Shown here: piece after piece, positions 15,140 through 22,378 of the stretch
How positions within the stretch are numbered: the first letter of the stretch is position 1
Layout: each line of letters begins with the position of its first letter
Assembly: GCA_002309215.1 (NCBI GenBank)
Contig: DBXG01000036.1
Location: 1-22,388, forward strand
Direction: 5' to 3'
Source of the DNA: Alphaproteobacteria bacterium UBA1218
GTDB taxonomy: Bacteria; Pseudomonadota; Alphaproteobacteria; Rs-D84
DNA: 22,388 bases
Notes under the pieces: model-generated
What the model saw: only the letters and a program-made list of their open reading frames with translations
Databases searched by the model: none
Told to the model about the DNA's origin: nothing
Position numbers and translations under genes: made by a program

Positions 15140-16462
15140 ATGAAGAACATAGTCATAGTTGGTCGTCCAAACACTGGAAAATCAACGCTTTTTAATGGAT
15201 TAACAAACACACGTGATGCTTTGGTTCACGACAGACCAGGCGTGACACGTGATGTGATTTCTGGGAAAATACCGAATCGTCCATGGAATGTATTTGATAC
15301 CGCTGGTCTTGAAAATACTAAATCTGGCATTGGATACGATTCGACAAATATGGCTGTGCAAACACTTGAAAAAGCAGATGCAATTTTATTTGTGGTTGAT
15401 GGTCGTAATGGATTGACACCTATGGACATTGAATGGGCTAAATTGGTTCATCGGAAAAGCAAAGCACCTGCCCTGTTGCTGATAAACAAAACAGAATCCG
15501 CAAAAAGATTATCAGACACCAGCGATTTTTATAAACTGGGTTTTGGTGAACCGATTTCAATATCTGCAGAACACAAGCGTGGTTTTGATGAAATATATGA
15601 CTTTATGGATAAAATTGCCAAAGACGATATGGTTGATGAAGAACCAGACAAGCAAATTAAAATTGCAATTTTGGGACAACCAAATGTTGGTAAATCAACT
15701 TTTGTAAATCGTGTTTTGGGTGAAAATCGCCAGATTGTAAAAGACGAACCCGGCATAACACGCGATACAGTAAAAATACCAACACGATTTTATGGTCGTG
15801 ATATTATTTTGATGGACACTGCTGGATTACGCAGAAAGGCTGGTGTCACAGACGATGTTGAAACTTTATCTGCATTAAAATCTTTGGATGCTATTGACAA
15901 AGCAAACGTTGTTATTTTAATTGTGGACGCAACAAAAAATATTGAAAACCAAGCATTATCAATCGCTGCACGCGTTTATGATGCTGGTAAAATACTATGT
16001 GTTGCACTAAATAAATGGGATTTGGTTGATCCAGCAGAACGTGATGAAAAACTGTTAAAACTAAAACACCAATTCACAAATTCATTTCATCAGATTATAA
16101 AGCCTTTGATTTTGGCTGTATCCGCCGAAACAGGTATGGGCGTCCAAAATATGTTCAAACGCATTTATGAACAATGGGATATCAGTAATTCAGATACACC
16201 AACAAGTTTGATAAACAGAATTATTGAAAAATTGGTTGCCGACAGACAACCGCCTATGTCACGTCTGAAACGCCCAATGAAAATCAAATTTGCACACCAG
16301 ACCGGGCACCATCCAATGAAGATAACTATAAACGTTGGGGGCGCGTCTGATATTCCTGAGTCATATACACGATATCTACGTCGCGGAATTGCCACAGCAT
16401 TACACTGGGAACATTTACCAGTTGTAATTGAATATAACAAATCAGAAAATCCATTTGATTAA
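15140..16462 (+). CDS. der: Ribosome-assembly GTPase Der (EngA)
   Basis: A 440-aa protein with two tandem GTPase domains and a C-terminal KH-like domain, needed for 50S ribosomal subunit maturation. Domain 1 has GRPNTGKST (8-16), DTAGLE (53-58) and a G4 box reading NKTE (116-119) rather than NKxD. Domain 2 has GQPNVGKST (179-187), DTAGLRRK (226-233) and a canonical NKWD (291-294). The KH-like domain spans about 355-440 (MSRLKRPMKIKFAHQTG). The ATG at 15140 was chosen over an in-frame TTG at 15116, which lies within the -10 box. Der usually follows bamB in related genomes; here it is 6 kb away and divergent. A terminator follows. Confidence 0.95.
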   Translation: MKNIVIVGRPNTGKSTLFNGLTNTRDALVHDRPGVTRDVISGKIPNRPWNVFDTAGLENTKSGIGYDSTNMAVQTLEKADAILFVVDGRNGLTPMDIEWAKLVHRKSKAPALLLINKTESAKRLSDTSDFYKLGFGEPISISAEHKRGFDEIYDFMDKIAKDDMVDEEPDKQIKIAILGQPNVGKSTFVNRVLGENRQIVKDEPGITRDTVKIPTRFYGRDIILMDTAGLRRKAGVTDDVETLSALKSLDAIDKANVVILIVDATKNIENQALSIAARVYDAGKILCVALNKWDLVDPAERDEKLLKLKHQFTNSFHQIIKPLILAVSAETGMGVQNMFKRIYEQWDISNSDTPTSLINRIIEKLVADRQPPMSRLKRPMKIKFAHQTGHHPMKITINVGGASDIPESYTRYLRRGIATALHWEHLPVVIEYNKSENPFD

Positions 16463-16478
16463 AAATGCTAAACATCAA

Positions 16479-16502
16479 AAAATCCGCTGTATAGCGGATT
16501 TT
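16479..16502. terminator. Bidirectional terminator between der and the hemolysin III gene
   Basis: A 10-bp perfect stem (AAAATCCGCT with AGCGGATTTT) with a GTAT loop separates the convergent genes, with A and T tracts on its two sides. Confidence 0.85.
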
Positions 16503-16504
16503 AT

Positions 16505-17269
16505 TTATCTTGCAAAATCAATTATTGAACCAAATAATACCGCAAAAAAGAAACATACACTGCCACCAATAACAAACAAATGCCATAATGCGTGTGCAAA
16601 TTTCAACTTACGCCATAAATAGAAAATCACACCAATTGAATAAGATAATCCGCCGGCCAATACAAACCACATTCCACGCGCAGATATTGTTTTTATCATC
16701 GCAGGCAAAATCCACAACAATGCCCAGCCCATAATTAGATATAATGCGACCATCCATTTAGGTTGACGGCGCGGACTTTTGATTTTCATAATTGCGCCAA
16801 ATATAACAATCGCCCACAAAACACCAAACATAGACCACCCAAGACCTGCATATCCACCAAGATTCAAATTAACCAATAAAAATGGTGTATAGGTTCCTGC
16901 TATCAAAGCATAGATTGCAATACTATCCCAAACCTCAAAAAAACATTCTGTTTTATCACCGATAGTCGCGTGACACATAGTCGAACCAAAATACAAAGTA
17001 AACATAGTGACACCGAATAACGAACACGCAACCACAGCCCATGGGTTATGATGCACAACGGCAAAAGCAACCAACAAACACAAACCTGCAATTGCCAGAC
17101 CAATACCAATACCATGTGTTAAAATATTCAGCGCCTCTTCTGATTTAGTTGCTTTACGTTCCCAACGAAATAAACCTGTTGCTTGTAAAACCCGCAACAA
17201 ACTGAATGCATGTTTATCACGTTTAACTTCTTTCAATTGTTGTTTAACAACTTTTTTTGCTTTTTGCAT
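16505..17269 (-). CDS. Hemolysin III / PAQR-family membrane protein
   Basis: A 254-aa integral membrane protein with about seven hydrophobic segments. The family's metal-site residues can be placed at H100 (STMCH), D115 (EVWDSIAIY) and H226/H230 (HALWHLFVIGG), together with the hallmark IAIYALIAGTYTPF. Bacterial members (YqfA/HlyIII, CREST superfamily) are putative zinc-dependent hydrolases or envelope-homeostasis proteins; the hemolysin name is historical. The N-terminal 45 residues are a strongly basic extension (KKVVKQQLKEVKRDK) longer than in usual members of about 215-230 aa. The gene follows gltX by 39 nt on the same strand and could be co-transcribed; AAAGGGG lies rather far (11 nt) from the ATG. 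Confidence 0.85.
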   Translation of the reverse strand: MQKAKKVVKQQLKEVKRDKHAFSLLRVLQATGLFRWERKATKSEEALNILTHGIGIGLAIAGLCLLVAFAVVHHNPWAVVACSLFGVTMFTLYFGSTMCHATIGDKTECFFEVWDSIAIYALIAGTYTPFLLVNLNLGGYAGLGWSMFGVLWAIVIFGAIMKIKSPRRQPKWMVALYLIMGWALLWILPAMIKTISARGMWFVLAGGLSYSIGVIFYLWRKLKFAHALWHLFVIGGSVCFFFAVLFGSIIDFAR

Positions 17270-17308
17270 AATATGCTATACCCCTTTCTTTCCGCTGTAT
17301 ACACAAGA

Positions 17309-18895
17309 TTATATATGTTGATTTATACGTTCACGAACACGCTTATCTCCCAACACATGCATTATCGAATATAAATCAGGCGTATTTGTTCGACCAGTCA
17401 TCGCAACACGTAAATTCATTGCTGCTTCACCAGGTTTAACACCGTATTTTTCTGCCACTTCAACAATTTTTGACCACCAAGTATCTTTATCATCTGACTC
17501 ATTCCAAGTTTCCAAGAAAACTTTTAATATATCTTTGTTATATTCATATTCTTTATTTGGAACGAACAAGAAATCCCAGAAATAAGAAACTTCATCCAAG
17601 GTCTGTTGCCATGTGATAAAATCTTTACGAATACGTTTTGGATTATCACGTTCGATTGCCAATACAGATGTTAAATACGCAACATCAGCAATTTGCTTTT
17701 TATTGTTATCATTGCCGTATTCATTTGCCCAATCAACAATATTTTTTACCAAAACATCAACTGGTAAAGTGGCAATATATTCTTTGGCCCACCATTCCAA
17801 TTTTTTCATATCAAACAAAGAACCAGACACAGGCATTTTCTTTGGTTTTAACTCATAATCCCAGAAACTTTTAACTTGCCCCTTCATCTTTGCTTCTTCA
17901 TAACCTGGCGCTAAAATATTCCCCAAATATTCAACTACAGAATCTGTTGGCCAACCCTTTTGCAAGAAAAACGCAAGATTATTCTCTGGGTCTTTGCTTT
18001 TAGACATCTTGCGTTGATTACCAGTTTCTTCGTCAATTTTATCCAATGTCGCAATATGAATATAATTTGGTAATTGCCAACCCATCATACGAAACATTTG
18101 AACATGTAACGAAAAAGTCCCAAAATAAGATCTATCACGAACAACATGTGTGGTACGCATAAAATGGTCATCACACAAATGCGCAAAATGGTAGGTTGGT
18201 AATCTGTCTGTAGATTTTATTAATACTATATCTTCGTTATTTTCTGGAACAGATAAAGTTCCCTGAATTAAATCTTTACAATATATTCTGTTGTCAGGAT
18301 TTCCCATCGAATATAAACGAATTGTTGGAACTTCACCATTATCAAGATGTTTTATAATATCTTCTTCGCTGATATCCCTGTCGCGCGCAAATTCACCATA
18401 AATTCCCGTTCCAAACCCTGCTGCACTTTGCTTTGCGCGAATATCATCCATTTCTGCTTGGGTTAAAAAACATGGATATGCGAGCCCCTTTTCCAACAAA
18501 TACGCGGCAACAGAATGATAAATATCTTTGCGTTGCGATTGATAATAAGGTCCATATTCACCACCATAACAAACCCCTTCATCTGGTCTAAAACCAAACG
18601 CTTTCATACCCTTCAAAATTATGTCTACTGCTTCTTTGAGTTCGCGTTTAGTATCAGTATCTTCAATACGCAACATAAACAATCCACCAGATTGTTGTGC
18701 CAATTTATAACCAATTGTACTGCTTAACAAATTACCCAAATGCATATAACCTGTTGGACTTGGCGCAAAACGTGTCACCATAGCCCCCTCTGGTAATTGA
18801 CGTGGCGGATATTTTGCCTCTAATTCATCCAAAGTATATTTAGGCGCACCACCCAGGACACGAGCAATTAAATCTTTTGATAATCCATTACGCAT
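17309..18895 (-). CDS. gltX: Glutamyl-tRNA synthetase, clostridial-type
   Basis: A 528-aa class I aminoacyl-tRNA synthetase that charges tRNA-Glu in the cytoplasm. The HIGH-type motif is PTGYMHLGN (47-55) and the KMSKS loop is RKMSKSKD, with M297. LRIEDTD and the helical C-terminal anticodon-binding domain are also present. The N-terminus carries a 35-residue extension (YTLDELEAKYPPRQLPEGAMVTR, cut here) before the Rossmann fold. To my memory this arrangement, and the LAYPCFLTQAEMDDIRAKQS segment, resemble clostridial (Lachnospiraceae-like) GltX far more than the usual alphaproteobacterial enzyme. AAGGTGA precedes the ATG. It diverges from trmB across 46 bp and lies upstream of the hemolysin III gene. 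Confidence 0.93.
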   Translation of the reverse strand: MRNGLSKDLIARVLGGAPKYTLDELEAKYPPRQLPEGAMVTRFAPSPTGYMHLGNLLSSTIGYKLAQQSGGLFMLRIEDTDTKRELKEAVDIILKGMKAFGFRPDEGVCYGGEYGPYYQSQRKDIYHSVAAYLLEKGLAYPCFLTQAEMDDIRAKQSAAGFGTGIYGEFARDRDISEEDIIKHLDNGEVPTIRLYSMGNPDNRIYCKDLIQGTLSVPENNEDIVLIKSTDRLPTYHFAHLCDDHFMRTTHVVRDRSYFGTFSLHVQMFRMMGWQLPNYIHIATLDKIDEETGNQRKMSKSKDPENNLAFFLQKGWPTDSVVEYLGNILAPGYEEAKMKGQVKSFWDYELKPKKMPVSGSLFDMKKLEWWAKEYIATLPVDVLVKNIVDWANEYGNDNNKKQIADVAYLTSVLAIERDNPKRIRKDFITWQQTLDEVSYFWDFLFVPNKEYEYNKDILKVFLETWNESDDKDTWWSKIVEVAEKYGVKPGEAAMNLRVAMTGRTNTPDLYSIMHVLGDKRVRERINQHI

Positions 18896-18906
18896 TTTAT
18901 TTCACC

Positions 18907-18935
18907 TTGTTTTTATAACAAACTGATTTTATACT
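18907..18935 (+). promoter_or_regulatory. Sigma-70 promoter of trmB (leaderless)
   Basis: TTGTTT (18907-18912), a 17-nt spacer and TATACT (18930-18935) place +1 at about 18942, the A of the trmB ATG. No Shine-Dalgarno lies in the 6 nt between the hexamer and the ATG. Confidence 0.55.
18928..18933 (-). promoter_or_regulatory. Candidate -10 of gltX, overlapping the trmB -10
   Basis: TATAAA on the minus strand (18933-18928) predicts a start near 18921 and a leader of about 25 nt that includes the AAGGTGA site. A second candidate (TGT-TATAAA at 18920-18912) would cut into that site and is less likely. Confidence 0.3.
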
Positions 18936-18941
18936 AAATAT

Positions 18942-19616
18942 ATGGAAAAACAAGAATTAAAACATTTTGGAACAAAAGAACTGCGAACCTTTGGTCGCAG
19001 ACATGGTAAAAAATTGTCCAACCGCAAACAATGGCTAATGGAAAATCTGCTTCCAAAAATCACTCCAAAATCTGATGTATACAGCACAAAACCGGCAATT
19101 TTAGAAATCGGATTTGGTAATGGCGAACATTTACGTGATCTGGCAATCAATAACCCAGATAACATTGTTATTGGCGCAGAACCCTTTGCAAACGGGGTTG
19201 CCGCCCTGCTTTCTGCTATAACAAACGAATCGGATAATACACTATTAAACGAATACAAAAACATACGGATTTATCCAGATGATGTTCGTATTCTGTTGCA
19301 TAGCCCCGAATTCAAATCTGTTAAGTTTTCACAAATTTGGGTTTTACATCCTGACCCATGGCCAAAGGCAAGGCACGAAAAACGCAGATTATTAAACCAC
19401 GAATTTCTAAATCTTTTATCTGCATATTTGACGCAAAACGGTGAAATTATAATTGGTACTGACCATTGGGAATACTATGATTGGATTATTGAACAATTAA
19501 AACAAACAAACTTGAAAATAAAATCAACCACATTGGACACCATACAAACCAGATATCAATTGAAAAACAAGGCAGGAACCAGCAATCCAAAATATTTGGT
19601 TTTATCAAACGATTAG
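18942..19616 (+). CDS. trmB: tRNA (guanine-N7-)-methyltransferase TrmB
   Basis: A 224-aa Rossmann-fold methyltransferase that makes m7G at position 46 of tRNAs. It shows the SAM-binding motif LEIGFGNGEHL (54-64), an acidic GAEPF at strand 2, the family signature HPDPWPKARHEKRRL (136-150), and GTDHWEYYD (172-180). The RTFGRRHGKKLS start is typical of alphaproteobacterial TrmB. The transcript appears leaderless. Its TAG stop overlaps the TAA stop of the convergent 223-aa gene (19613-19616), and no terminator hairpin separates them. Confidence 0.95.
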   Translation: MEKQELKHFGTKELRTFGRRHGKKLSNRKQWLMENLLPKITPKSDVYSTKPAILEIGFGNGEHLRDLAINNPDNIVIGAEPFANGVAALLSAITNESDNTLLNEYKNIRIYPDDVRILLHSPEFKSVKFSQIWVLHPDPWPKARHEKRRLLNHEFLNLLSAYLTQNGEIIIGTDHWEYYDWIIEQLKQTNLKIKSTTLDTIQTRYQLKNKAGTSNPKYLVLSND

Positions 19617-20284
19617 TATTCCAAGAAAAAGTGTAATTTATCAGATAATTCGTGCCTTTCAGATTCAACCAAACGAATAACCTGATCCATACGCTCATAA
19701 TCGTTATTCAGCGAAACAAGCAATTCGCCATTAAAATCCCATTTTTGCAACATCCCATAAACACGACCAACAAAATCAGACCGATTGCCCATGTCTTCGC
19801 CCAATGTCAAACAAAGTGCATTTGCACGAATATTACGTAATCTTTGGAAAACCATATCCCAATCAGCAAAACCAACATCATTTATATCAAAACAAACACA
19901 TAAATCATGTCCAAAAAACAAATCATCACGAACAAACTTTAATATATCCACAAACCTGTCAAAATCACGTAATCGAACAAAAATTTGCGCGCCATTTGCA
20001 CCTTTTCTGAAAACGTCGGCTATATTAGAAACCAACAAAGCCACATCTTTATCCATATTTTTCTGCAATGGGGCAAAATAAAAACGTGATAGTATTTTCA
20101 CATCATTTTTTTCAAGGCACGCCCATAAAAAATATACCGTTTCAGGCGATACGGATATTAAATTGACCTTGTTTTCTATAACGCTATTCGCAAAATTTGC
20201 TAAATCGTTGGTATCAAAAACACCGTCACACCAAAAAGCGATCCGTTTATCATGATCAGAAAAAACTTCATTTGCTTCTATCAT
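19613..20284 (-). CDS. Hypothetical alpha/beta protein
   Basis: A 223-aa soluble protein that I do not recognise. It has no signal peptide or membrane segment. Beta strands alternate with helices (RIAFWCDGVF, KVNLISVSPETVYFLWACL, VKILSRFYFAP, GAQIFVRLRD, HDLCVCFDINDV, ANALCLTLGEDMG, ELLVSLNNDY). This pattern is compatible with a TIM-barrel-like fold in which each strand would end in a loop residue. No catalytic motif can be named. It shares a possible bidirectional promoter with the 293-aa gene, has no visible Shine-Dalgarno, and overlaps trmB by 4 nt at their stops. Codon use resembles its neighbours. The case for a real gene rests on its length, its regular secondary-structure pattern and its fit between neighbouring genes. 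Confidence 0.6.
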   Translation of the reverse strand: MIEANEVFSDHDKRIAFWCDGVFDTNDLANFANSVIENKVNLISVSPETVYFLWACLEKNDVKILSRFYFAPLQKNMDKDVALLVSNIADVFRKGANGAQIFVRLRDFDRFVDILKFVRDDLFFGHDLCVCFDINDVGFADWDMVFQRLRNIRANALCLTLGEDMGNRSDFVGRVYGMLQKWDFNGELLVSLNNDYERMDQVIRLVESERHELSDKLHFFLEY

Positions 20285-20298
20285 TTGTCTGTAAGTCT

Positions 20299-20304
20299 AT
20301 CATA
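20299..20304 (-). promoter_or_regulatory. Candidate -10 for the 223-aa gene
   Basis: TATGAT on the minus strand. It is one arm of a perfect inverted repeat (ATCATA-AAA-TATGAT, 20299-20313) whose other arm forms part of the plus-strand extended -10. The predicted leader is only about 8 nt. Confidence 0.3.
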
Positions 20305-20307
20305 AAA

Positions 20308-20318
20308 TATGATATAAT
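20308..20318 (+). promoter_or_regulatory. Extended -10 promoter of the 20328-22378 operon
   Basis: TATGATATAAT (TG-A-TATAAT) is identical to the virD4 promoter 11-mer at 2722-2732. The start is predicted at about 20325, 3 nt before the ATG. Confidence 0.5.
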
Positions 20319-20327
20319 GGAAACGAA

Positions 20328-21209
20328 ATGAAAAAATACCTTGGACAAATTTTAGCAACTATACTTCTTGGCACCTCAATTTTGCTGGGGTTATCGTTCT
20401 GGTTAAATGTACGGTTCAGTTTTAATATGTTAAACGCAACTCATTGGAACGAATTGACCAGATTGCAGGCAGCTCATACACCCATTAATAAGCTATTCTA
20501 TATATCACTTGGGGTTGCTGTTTTTCTTTTTATATTTGGTTTGTATATGATATTCAGACCACGTTTTCGTAATATATTCAAATCCAACAAGGTTGTAAAC
20601 ACCTATCAGCCGCTTCAAATAAAACAAACCGATACAGAAATGGGTATCAACAAAGAACAGATACCATTGCCACAAACGACAATACCCTTGCAACAGCCAC
20701 CAAAATTAAATTTGCCCAAACGAATGGTGGCGGCAACTATGCAAAAACACATTTTACAACAATCACAACAAACAAAAACGGACATTACACAACCAAACAT
20801 CTATGATTCAGAATTATCAGAAATATTTAACGATGCTGGATACAAAGTTAAACCTAATTTAACAATCGCAGGTTTTACAACTAATCTATTTGCAATTGGT
20901 ACAAACGAACAAGTTTGGTTTGGCGCTGTTGATTGTGATATAGAACAATTTACAACCGCTGTAAACAGATTGAAATCCCTTTTTGCAGAAACTTTGGACG
21001 ATGTACCTATAAACCTGTCCGCTTTTATTTTGGACACCAAACATTTATATGAATCAAATAATGAAACGCTTATATTCTACTCTATGGACGAATTGAAAGG
21101 ATTCATAAGCGATAATCCAAACCCAGAAATAACAGACTCGGAACGTGAAAATTTCGATGCCTATTCGGATTATATTGACACAATCATACAATATGCTAAA
21201 AATGTGTAA
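20328..21209 (+). CDS. Two-TM membrane protein with C-terminal soluble domain, unknown
   Basis: A 293-aa protein with no recognised family. Transmembrane segments lie at about 8-26 and 56-78, enclosing a short periplasmic loop. A Gln/Pro-rich linker follows (about 95-160, IPLPQTTIPLQQPPKLNLPK). A cytoplasmic alpha/beta domain covers about 160-293 (FNDAGYKVKPN, TNLFAIGTNEQVWFGAVDCD, VPINLSAFILDTKHLY). The strand pattern around 186-204 slightly recalls nuclease-like folds, but no active site can be identified. It is the first gene of a tight four-gene run. Linker-separated membrane proteins of this layout can act as anchors or adaptors, but nothing here proves that. Confidence 0.7.
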   Translation: MKKYLGQILATILLGTSILLGLSFWLNVRFSFNMLNATHWNELTRLQAAHTPINKLFYISLGVAVFLFIFGLYMIFRPRFRNIFKSNKVVNTYQPLQIKQTDTEMGINKEQIPLPQTTIPLQQPPKLNLPKRMVAATMQKHILQQSQQTKTDITQPNIYDSELSEIFNDAGYKVKPNLTIAGFTTNLFAIGTNEQVWFGAVDCDIEQFTTAVNRLKSLFAETLDDVPINLSAFILDTKHLYESNNETLIFYSMDELKGFISDNPNPEITDSERENFDAYSDYIDTIIQYAKNV

Positions 21210-21225
21210 AAGGTTTGATTGAAAA

Positions 21226-21729
21226 ATGCAATTTAATGAAAGTTCTGCACTAGAAAGACTGGCGGCATTAGGTATGGACGATATGCCCGTTGTTGAATAC
21301 ACCCCAAATCGTTGCATTATTGATAAAGATTGGTTTATAAAATATTCCGCTATGCGTCGCGATTTTTTGGCTTCATTGACAGATTCTTTTGATGAAATTG
21401 CGTTTCTAAATCTATCTCAAGATGAGTTTATGAATTTAATAATGGGTAAACAAATGCCTGACAATATGTCTTTGCGTTTCAGAATACCACTTATATGGGG
21501 TGGCAAAATTAATATAGACAACATGTTCATGTGCCTAACTTTTCCGCACAGTCATAATTTAGACAGATTTATTATTGAACAAAGCGATGCAAAGACTGTA
21601 TTTTTACCAAATCCAGCAAAAAAAATTTATGTATCAACTCATTTAGCGACTGGCGGTACCGGCGGAAATGCTACATCTGACCGATTATCCCAATCTGCAT
21701 TTTTTGCATCTGGACGGGGAAACGAATAA
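21226..21729 (+). CDS. Unknown 167-aa protein with weak HNH-like motif
   Basis: A soluble 167-aa protein that I do not recognise. The central segment RIPLIWGGKINIDNM (86-100) followed by FPHSHNLDRFI (106-116) has the shape of an HNH/GHH nuclease core (HxIPLxxGGxxxxDNL ... H). However, the first histidine normally preceding IPL is absent (F85-R86 instead), so catalysis by that mechanism is doubtful. The C-terminal tail is Gly/Ser/Thr-rich (ATGGTGGNATSDRLS). There is no signal peptide. It lies 16 nt after the 293-aa gene and directly abuts the SMI1/KNR4-like gene (stop at 21729, ATG at 21730). The close pairing with a possible immunity-family gene is the main clue to function. Confidence 0.65.
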   Translation: MQFNESSALERLAALGMDDMPVVEYTPNRCIIDKDWFIKYSAMRRDFLASLTDSFDEIAFLNLSQDEFMNLIMGKQMPDNMSLRFRIPLIWGGKINIDNMFMCLTFPHSHNLDRFIIEQSDAKTVFLPNPAKKIYVSTHLATGGTGGNATSDRLSQSAFFASGRGNE

Positions 21730-22164
21730 ATGACAACTAATGAATTTATATCTTTGATAAAATCTCGTGGCGCAATTATCGCACCCGCTGGACAGACTGG
21801 TATAATAAACACAACTAATACTATTCTGAAAGATTTACGTGCCGCTATGTTACCATCTTTTTTGATAGATTTATATTACAATACTTTCGGTATAACCTTG
21901 GGCTCTGCATGTATATTCGGTCCGACAGAGGTTAACCGCGGAATAAAATATCCACTACCTTCGATTGTTGATATAAACAAAGAAATTGCTGGAAATAAAA
22001 ATTTATTCGGAAAAACTGTGTTCGGTCGCAACGATTTATTTTGGTTTGCAACTGATGCTATGGGAAATTGTTTTATGCTAAACAACTTAAATTTAGCTGT
22101 ATTGCGCAAATATGATGATCCATATCGTGCAATGCTAGATTGTCTTATCGTTGGGAAAATATAA
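21730..22164 (+). CDS. SMI1/KNR4 (SUKH)-like protein
   Basis: A 144-aa soluble protein. LPSFLIDLYYNTFG (41-54) and the later VFGRNDLFWFATDAMGN (97-113) plus LRKYDDPYRAMLDCLIVGKI (125-144) match my memory of SMI1/KNR4-like proteins of the YrhA type. Many SUKH-superfamily members are immunity proteins that neutralise toxins of secretion or contact-dependent systems; others are regulators. GGGGAAA 7 nt upstream is the likely ribosome-binding site. Its position immediately after the 167-aa gene and before the RHH gene suggests co-translation. The family call is moderate; an immunity role is an inference. Confidence 0.6.
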   Translation: MTTNEFISLIKSRGAIIAPAGQTGIINTTNTILKDLRAAMLPSFLIDLYYNTFGITLGSACIFGPTEVNRGIKYPLPSIVDINKEIAGNKNLFGKTVFGRNDLFWFATDAMGNCFMLNNLNLAVLRKYDDPYRAMLDCLIVGKI

Positions 22165-22165
22165 A

Positions 22166-22378
22166 ATGCACAAAATATCAATATCTTTATCTGGACACCA
22201 AACCAGCATTTCTTTGGAACAAGAATTTTTTGATGTGTTGAAAACACTTGCACACCAAGAAAACAAGTCTGTTGCAACTGTCATCAAAGAAATTGATGAC
22301 AATCGAAAACCAGAATCTAATCTTTCTTCTGAAATACGGATATGGATATTGAAACAATTGTTGAAAACAACAAAATAA
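22166..22378 (+). CDS. Ribbon-helix-helix protein (RHH_4 type)
   Basis: A 70-aa protein. HQTSISLEQEFFDVLKTLAH (11-30), then VATVIKEIDDNR and NLSSEIRIWIL, is the pattern of the RHH_4 family (PF13467), common in Alphaproteobacteria. These proteins resemble ribbon-helix-helix DNA-binding regulators. The ATG at 22166 was chosen over the in-frame TTG at 22151, which overlaps the previous gene. GGGAAA lies 8 nt upstream. It ends the four-gene run and could autoregulate it, for example at the 20299-20313 inverted repeat, though no binding evidence exists. Confidence 0.8.
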   Translation: MHKISISLSGHQTSISLEQEFFDVLKTLAHQENKSVATVIKEIDDNRKPESNLSSEIRIWILKQLLKTTK

